Part shown: in pieces, positions 1-6,970 of the stretch
Position numbering within the stretch: the first letter of the stretch is position 1
Layout: each line of letters starts with the position of its first letter
Assembly: GCA_029858605.1 (NCBI GenBank)
Contig: JAOUET010000056.1
Span: forward strand, 1-10,275
Length of the DNA stretch: 10,275 bases
Direction of reading: 5' to 3'
DNA from: Coriobacteriia bacterium
GTDB lineage: Bacteria > Actinomycetota > Coriobacteriia > Anaerosomatales > JAENZW01
Position numbers and translations under genes: made by a program
Notes under the pieces: model-generated
Seen by the model: the letters and a program-made list of their open reading frames with translations, nothing else
Database searches by the model: none
Told to the model about the DNA's origin: nothing

Positions 1-1
1 G

Positions 2-625
2 GCCGCGGTCGCGAGCATCACGGTCTTCATCGTGCTGTTTTCGGGCGCCAAGGGCCGTACGGTTGCGGAGGTTGTCGATAACCCGGATCTCATCGGGGAG
101 CGGATCAAGGTCAGCGGGACGGTCGTGCCGGGCTCCTGGGACAAGAAGACGAGTCCGATGCGCTTCGAGATCCGCGAAGAAGGTTCGGATGGCGGGCCGA
201 CGATCAAGGTTGTCTACTCCGGCGGCATGCCCTCGACATTCGGAGACGGAGTGGTGGCCGTCGTGACCGGCACTTTGTCGGACGGGCCCGTCCTCGAATC
301 CAACGACATGATCACGAAGTGTCCCTCGAAATACGAGACGGCCGAAGACGCACTGACGGTCGCCAGCCTGATGAGCGCGAAGGAGTCCATGACCGGCGTG
401 ACCAGCAAGGTTAGCGGGGAGATCGTCCCCGGCTCGGTGCAGCCGCCGGGCGGAAGCGTGCGGTTCGTTCTTTCGAGCGAAGGTTCTCAGACGCTCGAGG
501 TGGGCTATGACGGGGGGATACCCGACGGTCTCGGCGACGGCTCGTCCGTGGTTATCCAAGGAGCGCTGGAGTCGGATGGAGTATTCGCGGCTACGGCGGT
601 GTCCTTGGCGGAGGAGACTCAATAG
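2..625 (+). CDS. ccmE: Cytochrome c maturation heme chaperone CcmE, cysteine type with two OB repeats (5' partial)
   Basis: CcmE is a membrane-anchored periplasmic (extracytoplasmic) chaperone that binds heme covalently and passes it from CcmC to CcmF. The reading frame is open to the left edge, so the true start lies upstream. The first visible codons encode the end of a hydrophobic anchor (VASITVFIVLF), and the GTG at 32 is probably internal. Counting from that GTG, repeat 1 begins around residue 20 (KVSG at 26-29, VPGS at 32-35) and ends in CPSKY, with Cys97 (320-322) and Tyr101. This aligns with the HDENY heme site of classical CcmE but is the CxxxY variant known from Desulfovibrio and archaeal-type systems. 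A second OB-like repeat follows (KVSG at 126-129, VPGS at 132-135, then RF, EGS, YDGG and GDG motifs). It stops just where a heme site would fall. Identity as CcmE is firm; the role of repeat 2 is unknown. It is the first of six ccm genes in line. Confidence 0.9.
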   Translation, partial: AAVASITVFIVLFSGAKGRTVAEVVDNPDLIGERIKVSGTVVPGSWDKKTSPMRFEIREEGSDGGPTIKVVYSGGMPSTFGDGVVAVVTGTLSDGPVLESNDMITKCPSKYETAEDALTVASLMSAKESMTGVTSKVSGEIVPGSVQPPGGSVRFVLSSEGSQTLEVGYDGGIPDGLGDGSSVVIQGALESDGVFAATAVSLAEETQ

Positions 626-637
626 GAGATGAAGCCC

Positions 638-674
638 CGAGCCGCCCGGTCGTCCGGGCGGCTCGTCGTTTGTG
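638..674 (+). terminator. Strong hairpin between ccmE and ccmF (terminator- or attenuator-like)
   Basis: A perfect 12-bp GC-rich stem (CGAGCCGCCCGG at 638-649 with CCGGGCGGCTCG at 654-665) closes a TCGT tetraloop. It is followed by TCGTTTGTG, a short and imperfect T-rich tail. It begins 13 nt after the ccmE stop and ends 33 nt before the ccmF start. The shape is that of an intrinsic terminator, but the weak T-tract suggests partial termination, mRNA stabilisation or processing. That would set different levels of ccmE and the downstream genes. The stem is seen directly; the function is inferred. Confidence 0.55.
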
Positions 675-698
675 CCCCGGTCGGAGAGGGTTCGATAG

Positions 699-2837
699 AT
701 GACATCACTTGGCAGCCTGTTTCTCGGCATCGCGGCGCTGAGCGCGATAGTGTCGGTCGTTTCGCTGTTCTGGGCTCGCTCGATGCCGGAGAAAGAGGGC
801 GAGGGAATCACCAACGTCGGCTACCTGGCGACGTACGGCGTTCTCGTCGGCACCACCGGGGCGATCGGCGTCCTGATGTCGGCTTTCTTCCGCGAGGACT
901 TCGCGTTCGAGTACGTGGCGTTCAACCACTCCACCGACGTCTCGAGTCTGTCGTGGCTCTACAAGTTCTCCGGCATCTGGGCAGGCCGCGAAGGCTCCCT
1001 GCTGTTCTGGGCTTGGCTGCTGGCAATCTTCGGCGCCTACGTCGCCTACCGACGGATCTCCGAGACTGACGATCTGTCGAACGCCTCTATCGGCGTCTTC
1101 AACATCGTGCAGCTGTTCTTCTTGGCCGCCTTGTTCATACCGCTGAACGACCCGTTCAAGGCCATGGACCCGGCAGCACTCGGCCCGCAGGGGGAACTGC
1201 TCATCAGTGCGGGCATGAACCCGCTCCTGCAGCACTGGGCGATGATTCTCCATCCGCCGACGCTGTTCATCGGCTACGCGGGCCTGGCCGTGCCTTTCGC
1301 GTTCGCGATGGGTGCGCTGATCGTGGGCGACGGCTCGAAGGCATGGATCAAGATAGTCGACCGAATCACCGTCGTGTCCTGGCTCTTCCTCGGAATCGGC
1401 ATAGGTCTTGGCGCGATCTGGGCGTACGTCGTTCTCGGTTGGGGCGGATACTGGGCCTGGGATCCGGTCGAGAACGCGTCACTGCTTCCGTGGCTCACCG
1501 GCGTCGGGCTGATCCACTCGTTTACCGTGTATCGGCGACGCGAGGCTTTCAAGAAGTGGGCCGTGATGATGTCGGCGATCACCTTCGCGCTGGTAGTTCT
1601 CGGTACCTGGATCACGCGGTCCGGCATCGTACAGTCCGTGCATGCGTTCGAGGAGGATCCGCTTTCTGCCTGGCTGTTCGGTGCGATGATCGTGCTGCCC
1701 ATCGTGCTTGCCGCGATCGGACTCGTGGTGCGTTCCGAGCAGTTCTCCGGAGCTGATGAGTTCGAGTCGCTCACGTCGAAAGAAAGCTCCTACTACTTCA
1801 ACAACGTCTTCATGCTGATCGCAGCGATCGTCGTGACGCTCTTCACCATCGCGCCTACTTTCGGGGGCAAGGAGTTCGGCGCGCAAGACTACGATGCCGT
1901 GGCTCATCCGCTCGGCATTCTCTACGTGCTGATCATGGCCCTTTGCCCGCTGCTCTCCTGGCGCAAGACCGACGCCGCCGCGTTCTGGCGCAGGGTGCGT
2001 CTCCCGTTGACGATCATGGCGATACTCCTGGTCGTCTTCCTCGCGATCTGGTACACGCAGATGTGGCCGATTCTCGACCAGTACACGACGAGCTTGAGAG
2101 AACCGCTTCCCGCGACCGTCTACATGGACGTAGGTGGGAACGTCGTTGACTTGAAGCCGGGCAACCCCTGGGAACCCGGCTGGCTGCGCGTGTTCTACTC
2201 GTTGCTCGGGATGGCCGTGGGGGCGTTCGCCATCGCGGTCTCCATATCCCTGTTCGCACAGGGCTCTCAACAGCGTGCGAAGGCGAAGGGTGAGGGTGTA
2301 GGCACGGCGTTCTTGAAGATCCTGGGGAAAGCGCGCACGCAGTCGGGCGGCTATCTCACGCATCTCGGAATCGGCATCATCATCGTGGGCCTCGTTGGGT
2401 CCGCGATGTTCGTGGAGGACCTGCAGTTGCCCATCCCTGCTCAGCCTGGGGCGCAGTTTGCGGCCGGCGGCTACACGTTCACCTACGAGGATTTCGAGGA
2501 GGAACAACTCGACAACGGTGACGTGGTCAACACGTTCAGGTTCGCCGCAGCGAAGGGCGGGTCCAGCCGCGGATACGTGGAACCGGGTCAAGTCTCGTTC
2601 TTCCGCCAAGGTCAGACCAAGCTGAATGCGGACGTGATATCCGAGCCGCTCAAGGACGTATTCATCGTCGTCCAGGAGTTCGGACCGGACGGCATCGTCC
2701 TAAACGTAAAGGTCAACCCGCTTATCAGCTGGGTCTGGGTGGGCTTCCTGCTGACGATCATCGGCGCGGGCCTTGCCGCCTGGCCGAAGCGGGCGCCAGT
2801 CGCCGCTCCGGTGGCCACGAAGAAGAAGCGCTCCTGA
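699..2837 (+). CDS. ccmF: Cytochrome c heme lyase subunit CcmF
   Basis: CcmF takes heme from holo-CcmE and attaches it to the CxxCH motif of apocytochrome c on the outer face of the membrane. The 712-residue product (E. coli CcmF is about 650) is a many-helix membrane protein. It has the tryptophan-rich WWD signature WGGYWAWDPVENA at residues 248-260. The four expected histidines can be placed: His185 in HPPTLFIGY (P-His1), His273 in GLIHSF (TM-His1), His315 in QSVHAFEED (P-His2) and His555 in YLTHLGIG (TM-His2). The first three have the same spacings (88 and 42 residues) as His173, His261 and His303 of the E. coli protein; the gap to TM-His2 is longer, which accounts for much of the extra length. 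A C-terminal helix (WVWVGFLLTIIGAGLAAW) precedes a basic tail. The ATG at 699 has GGAGAGGG at 683-690. CcmF normally works with CcmH and CcmI, which are absent here. Confidence 0.96.
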   Translation: MTSLGSLFLGIAALSAIVSVVSLFWARSMPEKEGEGITNVGYLATYGVLVGTTGAIGVLMSAFFREDFAFEYVAFNHSTDVSSLSWLYKFSGIWAGREGSLLFWAWLLAIFGAYVAYRRISETDDLSNASIGVFNIVQLFFLAALFIPLNDPFKAMDPAALGPQGELLISAGMNPLLQHWAMILHPPTLFIGYAGLAVPFAFAMGALIVGDGSKAWIKIVDRITVVSWLFLGIGIGLGAIWAYVVLGWGGYWAWDPVENASLLPWLTGVGLIHSFTVYRRREAFKKWAVMMSAITFALVVLGTWITRSGIVQSVHAFEEDPLSAWLFGAMIVLPIVLAAIGLVVRSEQFSGADEFESLTSKESSYYFNNVFMLIAAIVVTLFTIAPTFGGKEFGAQDYDAVAHPLGILYVLIMALCPLLSWRKTDAAAFWRRVRLPLTIMAILLVVFLAIWYTQMWPILDQYTTSLREPLPATVYMDVGGNVVDLKPGNPWEPGWLRVFYSLLGMAVGAFAIAVSISLFAQGSQQRAKAKGEGVGTAFLKILGKARTQSGGYLTHLGIGIIIVGLVGSAMFVEDLQLPIPAQPGAQFAAGGYTFTYEDFEEEQLDNGDVVNTFRFAAAKGGSSRGYVEPGQVSFFRQGQTKLNADVISEPLKDVFIVVQEFGPDGIVLNVKVNPLISWVWVGFLLTIIGAGLAAWPKRAPVAAPVATKKKRS

Positions 2838-2848
2838 CCGGGGGGAGC

Positions 2849-3577
2849 ATGGGGGACAACCACACCGATTCTGCCGTCGAGGTCCGGGATCTCACCCGGG
2901 TCTTCGGCGTGCGCAAAGCGCTGGACAAGATCAGCTTCGACCTGCCGTCCGGCGCCTTTCTCTCGATCTTCGGTCCGAACGGAGCGGGCAAGACCACGCT
3001 CGTCAACGTGCTCACGACGCTCACGGCGCCGAGTTCCGGCACGGCCACAGTCTGCGGTCTCGATGTCGTTGAGGGCGCGGTGGAGCTTAGAAGCCGCATC
3101 GGTCTGATCAGCCACAACCCCCTGCTGTACCCAGACCTCTCCGCAGTCGAGAATCTCGAGTTCTTCGCGGACATGTATGGGATCGAAGAGGCGGAGCAGC
3201 GGGTCCGCGAGCTGCTGTGCGCTGTCGAACTCGATCACCGTCGACTCGACCTGGTGCGGACCTTCTCTCGGGGCATGCTGCAGCGCCTGTCCATCGCCCG
3301 CGCTCTACTACACAAGCCCGACGTGCTCTTCCTCGACGAACCCTATTCGGGCCTGGACCCACACGCGATGGACATCTTCGACTCGCTTATCAGCCAGATC
3401 CGCGAGGACCACACGTTCGTCATGATCAGCCACGATCTCGCCAAGGGACTGGAGTTGTGCTCGCACGCGCTCATCCTAGCCAAGGGCAGAGTCGTGCTCT
3501 CGGAAACGCGATCAGAGATCGATGATGCCGAATTCGCCGCAAGGTACCGCTCCATCGTGGGGATAGGGGTGGCCTGA
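2849..3577 (+). CDS. ccmA: Heme exporter ABC ATPase CcmA
   Basis: This is the ATP-binding subunit of the CcmAB transporter, which uses ATP hydrolysis to release heme-loaded CcmE from the CcmC complex. The 242-residue protein shows a full nucleotide-binding domain: Walker A GPNGAGKTT at 42-50, a degenerate signature FSRGMLQR at 139-146 in place of LSGGQ (common in CcmA and other ABC-2 ATPases), Walker B VLFLDEP at 159-165 with catalytic Glu164, a D-loop (SGLD) and the switch His195 in MISHD. The ATG at 2849 lies 11 nt after the ccmF stop. Its purine-rich GGGGGGAG (2840-2847) is unusually close to the start, but there is no better in-frame start nearby. Its stop overlaps the ccmB start (TGATG), so the two are probably translationally coupled. 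Assignment as CcmA rather than another ABC-2 ATPase rests on sequence plus its place between ccmF and ccmB. Confidence 0.94.
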   Translation: MGDNHTDSAVEVRDLTRVFGVRKALDKISFDLPSGAFLSIFGPNGAGKTTLVNVLTTLTAPSSGTATVCGLDVVEGAVELRSRIGLISHNPLLYPDLSAVENLEFFADMYGIEEAEQRVRELLCAVELDHRRLDLVRTFSRGMLQRLSIARALLHKPDVLFLDEPYSGLDPHAMDIFDSLISQIREDHTFVMISHDLAKGLELCSHALILAKGRVVLSETRSEIDDAEFAARYRSIVGIGVA

Positions 3578-4320
3578 TGGCGAGAGGTGCCGAGAACCGG
3601 CAGGGGAGTCGCGGCGCGAGCCGAGGTTTGTCCTGGCGCCAGTACAAGGCGATTCTTCGCAAGGACATCGTCATGGAGCTGCGCACCAAGGAGATGGTCA
3701 CGTCGATGGGCATCTACGCCCTTCTCACGATGGTCGTCTACCAGGTGGCGTTGTCGCAGGCGGGAACCGCATTCGATCCTCGGCAGATAGCCGCCGGACT
3801 CTTGTGGCTCGCCTTCATCTTCACATCGATGCTCGGCTTGAATCGCTCGTTGGTCCACGAGAAGGATCAGGGCTGCCTGGAGGCCCTTCTGCTCTCGCCG
3901 GTCGATCGCCCGGTGATATTCTTCGCGAAAGCCACCGGCAACCTGATCTTCCTGGGCATCGTCGAGATTCTCACGGTCCCCGTGTTCAGCTTTCTCTTCC
4001 TGCAGCAGGGCAGCTACGAGGGGCAGTGGTGGATGATCCCTGTCGTGCTCACCGCAGGTTCTATGGGCATCGCCGGAGTGGGCACGCTGCTCGCTACGAT
4101 GTCGGTGAACACGAAGGGAAAGGACTTCGTGCTCGCCGTGCTGATGGTCCCGCTGATGTACCCGCTGCTGCTGGCGGCGGTGTCGGCCACTACCGTGGCC
4201 GTGCTCGGGGGAGCGGATGCGGGCTCCCAGTTCTGGCAGGCTATGGCGTTGATTGGTGTGTACGACGCTATCATGCTGGTTGCGTGCTTCGGACTGTACG
4301 AGTTCGTCATCGGTGCGTGA
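3577..4320 (+). CDS. ccmB: Heme exporter membrane protein CcmB
   Basis: CcmB is the permease half of CcmAB. The 247-residue product has about six hydrophobic segments, among them GIYALLTMVVYQVAL, IAAGLLWLAFIFTSML, NLIFLGIVEILTVPVFSF, a glycine-rich segment near GSMGIAGVGTLLA, and a last helix ending CFGLYEFVIG. The loop motif HEKDQGCLEALLLSP and the following PVIFFAK match the CcmB family (typical pattern: acidic, Gly-x-LE-LLLSP, then AK). The N terminus is about 25 residues longer than usual and is hydrophilic and rich in Arg and Gly, before the conserved ILRKDIVMELR stretch. The ATG overlaps the last base of ccmA (TGATG), and a GGATAGGGG just upstream can serve as ribosome site. An internal ATG in MELR is possible but leaves out conserved residues. 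Confidence 0.93.
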   Translation: MARGAENRQGSRGASRGLSWRQYKAILRKDIVMELRTKEMVTSMGIYALLTMVVYQVALSQAGTAFDPRQIAAGLLWLAFIFTSMLGLNRSLVHEKDQGCLEALLLSPVDRPVIFFAKATGNLIFLGIVEILTVPVFSFLFLQQGSYEGQWWMIPVVLTAGSMGIAGVGTLLATMSVNTKGKDFVLAVLMVPLMYPLLLAAVSATTVAVLGGADAGSQFWQAMALIGVYDAIMLVACFGLYEFVIGA

Positions 4321-4354
4321 CGCGCCGAACCGGCCTGGCCGAGGAGGTTGGACA

Positions 4355-5104
4355 GTGAGACAACTCAAGATCGCGGTCGTCATGCTACTGATCGGTGGCC
4401 TTCTGACGACCGCGGCCTTCTTCCTGGCGTTCTACACTGCCGAGGTGCAGCGCTTCGGCACGGTGACGCTTTCCGAGGAGATTGACTCCGCCTACCCACT
4501 GGTGGGCGTCTCGAACGAGGGCCTGCAGTACGAACGGCCGTGGTTCTCTCAGAAGATCTTCTACTTCCACGTTCCAGTCGCCGAGGCATCGTTCCTGGTG
4601 CTGATACTCTCGGCATTCTTCGGGGTGCGCTTCCTGACGACGAGGCGCAAGGAATACGACACGAAGTCTCGCATAGCGATGGAGACTGCCCTCACCTTCG
4701 TGGCGCTGACGATGATCACGGGCGTGCTGTGGACCAAGGCGTCCTGGGGCGTGTGGTGGGACTGGGAGCCAAGGCTGACTACCTACTTCATCATGATGCT
4801 CTTGATGGTTGCGTACTTCGTGCTGCGCAACTCCATCGAAGACGAGGAGCGGCGGGCAGTCTACGCCGCCGCTTTTGCCGTCATAGCTGCAATCGACGCC
4901 CCCATCTCGTTCTTCATCACGCGACTGATCCCGTCGCAGCACCCGGTCGTCTTCAAATCCGGGTTCGCCACGTCGAACCTGCTGCCGTTCATCCTCGCGC
5001 AGGTCGGCATGCTGATGATCGGCTACGCGATCTACGTGATGCGCATGAGCGAGGAGCGCATGAGGGAACGGCTCGAGGTCGCAAAGGAAGCACTGGAAGA
5101 CTAG
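4355..5104 (+). CDS. ccmC: Heme-CcmE loading protein CcmC
   Basis: CcmC presents heme on the outer membrane face and drives its covalent attachment to CcmE. The 249-residue protein has six predicted helices and the WWD signature WGVWWDWEP at 131-139. It has the two axial histidines, His72 in YFHVPVAEAS and His196 in PSQHPVVF, 124 residues apart, exactly as His60 and His184 of E. coli CcmC. I chose the GTG at 4355 because GAGGAGG (4341-4347) sits 7 nt upstream and a typical N-terminal hydrophobic helix follows at once. The frame stays open further left, inside ccmB, but that part encodes a non-family sequence. The 34-nt gap after ccmB keeps it in the operon. The heme is loaded on a cysteine-type CcmE here, so its partner chemistry may differ from the E. 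coli case. Confidence 0.94.
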   Translation: MRQLKIAVVMLLIGGLLTTAAFFLAFYTAEVQRFGTVTLSEEIDSAYPLVGVSNEGLQYERPWFSQKIFYFHVPVAEASFLVLILSAFFGVRFLTTRRKEYDTKSRIAMETALTFVALTMITGVLWTKASWGVWWDWEPRLTTYFIMMLLMVAYFVLRNSIEDEERRAVYAAAFAVIAAIDAPISFFITRLIPSQHPVVFKSGFATSNLLPFILAQVGMLMIGYAIYVMRMSEERMRERLEVAKEALED

Positions 5105-5149
5105 CCCCGCCCGCACACCCCGCGGGTCGCCAAAGGAGGATTGGAATCG

Positions 5150-5332
5150 ATGGAGGCCACGAACAAGGAACTCTACGACCTGGTGCTCAAGGACGCTCCC
5201 TACGTGATCGCCGCCTACGGCGTACTGTGGGTTGCGTTCGTGGGCTACGTCAGTCTCGTTCTGCGCAGAATCATGCGGCTGGAGAAGGATGTCCAGGCCG
5301 TCCAGGAGGCCGTCGAACGCCGAGAGGGCTAG
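5150..5332 (+). CDS. ccmD: CcmD-like small membrane protein
   Basis: CcmD is a single-span helper that joins the CcmABC complex and is needed for release of holo-CcmE. This 60-residue protein has a short acidic N terminus, one membrane segment (about residues 17-38, YVIAAYGVLWVAFVGYVSLVL) and a basic stretch RRIMRLEKD. It ends in a charged, probably helical tail. The AP-YV-x-AYG pattern at the helix start and the basic residues after it are the usual CcmD traits, and ccmD commonly follows ccmC. The ATG at 5150 is preferred: AAAGGAGGA (5132-5140) lies 9 nt upstream, whereas the in-frame TTG at 5141 touches that site. CcmD proteins are poorly conserved, so the call leans on size, topology and place. 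Confidence 0.85.
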   Translation: MEATNKELYDLVLKDAPYVIAAYGVLWVAFVGYVSLVLRRIMRLEKDVQAVQEAVERREG

Positions 5333-5342
5333 ACGGCACCGC

Positions 5343-5375
5343 CTCGAGGGGACGCACCGGGTCCCCACGCTCGAG
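5343..5375 (+). terminator. Imperfect hairpin after ccmD, possible end of the ccm operon
   Basis: An inner stem GGGGAC (5348-5353) pairs with GTCCCC (5361-5366) around a 7-nt loop. An outer CTCGA (5343-5347) can pair with TCGAG (5371-5375), leaving a small bulge. It starts 11 nt after the ccmD stop. No T-tract follows, so it is not a textbook intrinsic terminator. It could be a rho-dependent or mRNA-end structure. Position in the longest gap between the ccm and hemX blocks (128 nt) is the main support. Confidence 0.35.
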
Positions 5376-5395
5376 TGCGGACGCGAACGACGTCG

Positions 5396-5403
5396 TATAA
5401 GAT
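5396..5403 (+). promoter_or_regulatory. Weak candidate -10 element upstream of hemX/ccsA-like gene
   Basis: TATAAGAT stands out in a GC-rich gap, 57 nt before the hemX-like start and downstream of the hairpin at 5343-5375. No convincing -35 hexamer is found 16-19 bases upstream. It could drive the hemX-sirC-SDR-UroD-like group separately from the ccm genes, but this is a low-confidence reading. Confidence 0.25.
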
Positions 5404-5460
5404 GTGCTCACGCGTGGTTCGTCGGCCTGGCGCTACGAAGAATCGCCGAGGGAGGTGCGT

Positions 5461-6303
5461 ATGGAACAAGCTGCCGTAGTCACGTACTGGCTCTCGCTCG
5501 CGTTCTTGATCGCTGCGACCGTTCTCTATGCGTACCAGTTCCTGATGCGTCGCCAGAACATCGGTTGGTGGGCGAGGTTCGCCACCGGTGCAGCATTCCT
5601 CTCGCTGACGGCCGCCATCGGGCTGCGCTCGGCTGCGCTCGAGGACAGCATGATCGTAGGGCCCTACAACCAGCTCGTGTTGGTGGCATGGGCGCTACTC
5701 TTGCTCTACTTCGCGCTCGAGCACCTGATCAAGGTGAAGACCTACGGCACGTTCCTCGTTCCCGCCGCGCTCGTTATGCTGATCATCGCGCAGTTCCTCC
5801 AGGGCGCCGCACCATCGGGTCTTACAGACGAAGCAGTCAAGCAGCTCGACAGCTGGCGCGTTACTATCCACGTGGCTCTCATTGTGTTCGCCAACGCGGG
5901 CTTCCTCATCGGTGGTGCTGCCTCAGGGCTCTACCTCGTCCTGGATTCGCAGCTCAAGCATCATAGGACGAGTGTGTTCTTCCGAAGGATGCCATCACTC
6001 GCGCAGGCGCAAACCATCGCGCGGCGCACCATCGCGCTGGCATTCCCCATCTACACCGCCGGCATGGTGCTCGGCGTCATTCGGGCGATCGAGACAGATG
6101 TCGCCGGCTTCTGGGCCGACGCTCGCGTCATCATGGCCGGACTCGTGTGGTTCGTGTTCGGCACGTATCTCGTGCTGCTCTACCGGCACGGCATCTCGTC
6201 GCGCAGCGCATCGTGGATCGCGATCATCGGCGTTGCCGTCGTGATCGTCCTGGCAATCCTGGCGAGGACGCTGCCGGTCGGCTTCCACGTCTTCGGCTTG
6301 TAG
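5461..6303 (+). CDS. hemX: HemX/CcsA-like cytochrome c assembly family membrane protein
   Basis: The 280-residue product is a membrane protein with about eight helices in the CcsA/CcmC/HemX superfamily (cytochrome c assembly domain). Helix motifs include PYNQLVLVAWALLLLYFALE, the equivalent of the CcsA region with LYESL...SW. His137 lies in WRVTIHVAL, and a C-terminal His276 lies in GFHVFG, where CcsA/HemX proteins keep a histidine. The WWD signature is degenerate (FWADARVIMAGLVW from residue 217), as in HemX rather than true CcsA or CcmC. HemX genes often sit beside hemA. In Bacillus HemX influences HemA protein level; elsewhere the role is unclear and heme handling is suspected. Start: ATG at 5461 with GGGAGGTG at 5450-5457; the frame extends to 5404, but without family-like residues. 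sirC follows after 9 nt. The alternative is a second heme-handling protein serving the Ccm system. Confidence 0.8.
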   Translation: MEQAAVVTYWLSLAFLIAATVLYAYQFLMRRQNIGWWARFATGAAFLSLTAAIGLRSAALEDSMIVGPYNQLVLVAWALLLLYFALEHLIKVKTYGTFLVPAALVMLIIAQFLQGAAPSGLTDEAVKQLDSWRVTIHVALIVFANAGFLIGGAASGLYLVLDSQLKHHRTSVFFRRMPSLAQAQTIARRTIALAFPIYTAGMVLGVIRAIETDVAGFWADARVIMAGLVWFVFGTYLVLLYRHGISSRSASWIAIIGVAVVIVLAILARTLPVGFHVFGL

Positions 6304-6312
6304 GGACGCCAG

Positions 6313-6969
6313 ATGCCCGAGGACTACGCGAAGTCCTACTACCCGGTCTTCGTGGACCTCGAGGGTCGTCTTGCCGTCGTCGTAGGCGGGGGAGCGGTTG
6401 CCGAGCGCAAGGTTCTTTCGCTTCTTCAGTACGGAGCCGAAGTCCGCGTGATCGCCCCCGTGGTCACATCGAAGATCGAGACCCTTGCAGCGGAAGGGCG
6501 CGTCACGCTTCAGCGCCGCGGCTACGTGCGAGGAGATGTCGGTGGAGCGTTCCTGGTCGTCTGCGCGACCGATTCTGCCGAGGTGAACCGTGCGGTCAAC
6601 GCAGAGGCCGACGCATGCGGGTGCCTCGTGAACGTCGTGGACGTGCCTGAGCTGTGCAACTTCATCGTGCCGTCCGTGGTGCAGAGGGGTCCACTCCAGA
6701 TCGCCGTCTCGACTGCCGGGGCAGCTCCCGCCGTGGCCAAGCGGCTACGGAAGCAGCTCGAGGAGGAGTTCGGTCCGGAGTGGGAGACCTACACTCGGCT
6801 TCTCGGTGAAGTCCGCTCGCTCGTGATGGAGCGAGTGGCTGGTGGAGAGACGGTCCGGAAACCGATCTTCGAGGCGATCGCGGACTCGGATCTGATAGTA
6901 CGCATCGAGTCCGGAGAGAGGCCCTCGGCAGAGGACGTATTCGCCGAGTTCGCCGAGACGGAGGGCTAG
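6313..6969 (+). CDS. sirC: Precorrin-2 dehydrogenase / sirohydrochlorin ferrochelatase-type protein (SirC/CysG N-domain)
   Basis: The enzyme oxidises precorrin-2 to sirohydrochlorin with NAD+, on the route to siroheme (and, in some anaerobes, to heme through the siroheme branch). The 218-residue protein has the length of single-domain SirC. It shows the dinucleotide-binding motif VVVGGGAVAERK at residues 22-33. It also has VNVVDVPELCNFIVPS with Asp110, the counterpart of CysG Asp104, and the STAGAAPAVAKRLRKQLE block that matches the STGGxSPxLAxxLR motif of CysG and Met8p. There is no fused uroporphyrinogen methyltransferase domain, so a separate CobA/SUMT-type gene is expected elsewhere, often near hemA. 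Whether it also chelates iron cannot be told from sequence. The SDR gene begins 1 nt after the stop, and hemX-like ends 9 nt before the start, so it is mid-operon. Confidence 0.9.
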   Translation: MPEDYAKSYYPVFVDLEGRLAVVVGGGAVAERKVLSLLQYGAEVRVIAPVVTSKIETLAAEGRVTLQRRGYVRGDVGGAFLVVCATDSAEVNRAVNAEADACGCLVNVVDVPELCNFIVPSVVQRGPLQIAVSTAGAAPAVAKRLRKQLEEEFGPEWETYTRLLGEVRSLVMERVAGGETVRKPIFEAIADSDLIVRIESGERPSAEDVFAEFAETEG

Positions 6970-6970
6970 C

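Noticed and set aside
629..1069. A + strand ORF of 146 codons overlapping the start of ccmF
   Set aside because: It runs through the hairpin at 638-665, its product is Arg-rich low-complexity sequence, and it is out of frame with the clear ccmF coding sequence.
1479..2609. Long antisense ORF (376 codons) opposite ccmF, and similar ones at 3343-4383 and 4385-5368
   Set aside because: They lie entirely or mostly opposite strongly recognised genes. Their products are rich in Arg, His, Glu and Asp with no domain. Such shadow ORFs are common in high-GC DNA.
4253..4354. Upstream extension of ccmC into the end of ccmB
   Set aside because: The added residues are not CcmC-like, and the GTG at 4355 has a strong GAGGAGG ribosome site 7 nt upstream.
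5404..5460. Upstream extension of the hemX-like gene
   Set aside because: The ATG at 5461 has GGGAGGTG at the right distance and is followed at once by the first membrane helix; the 19 extra codons look non-coding.
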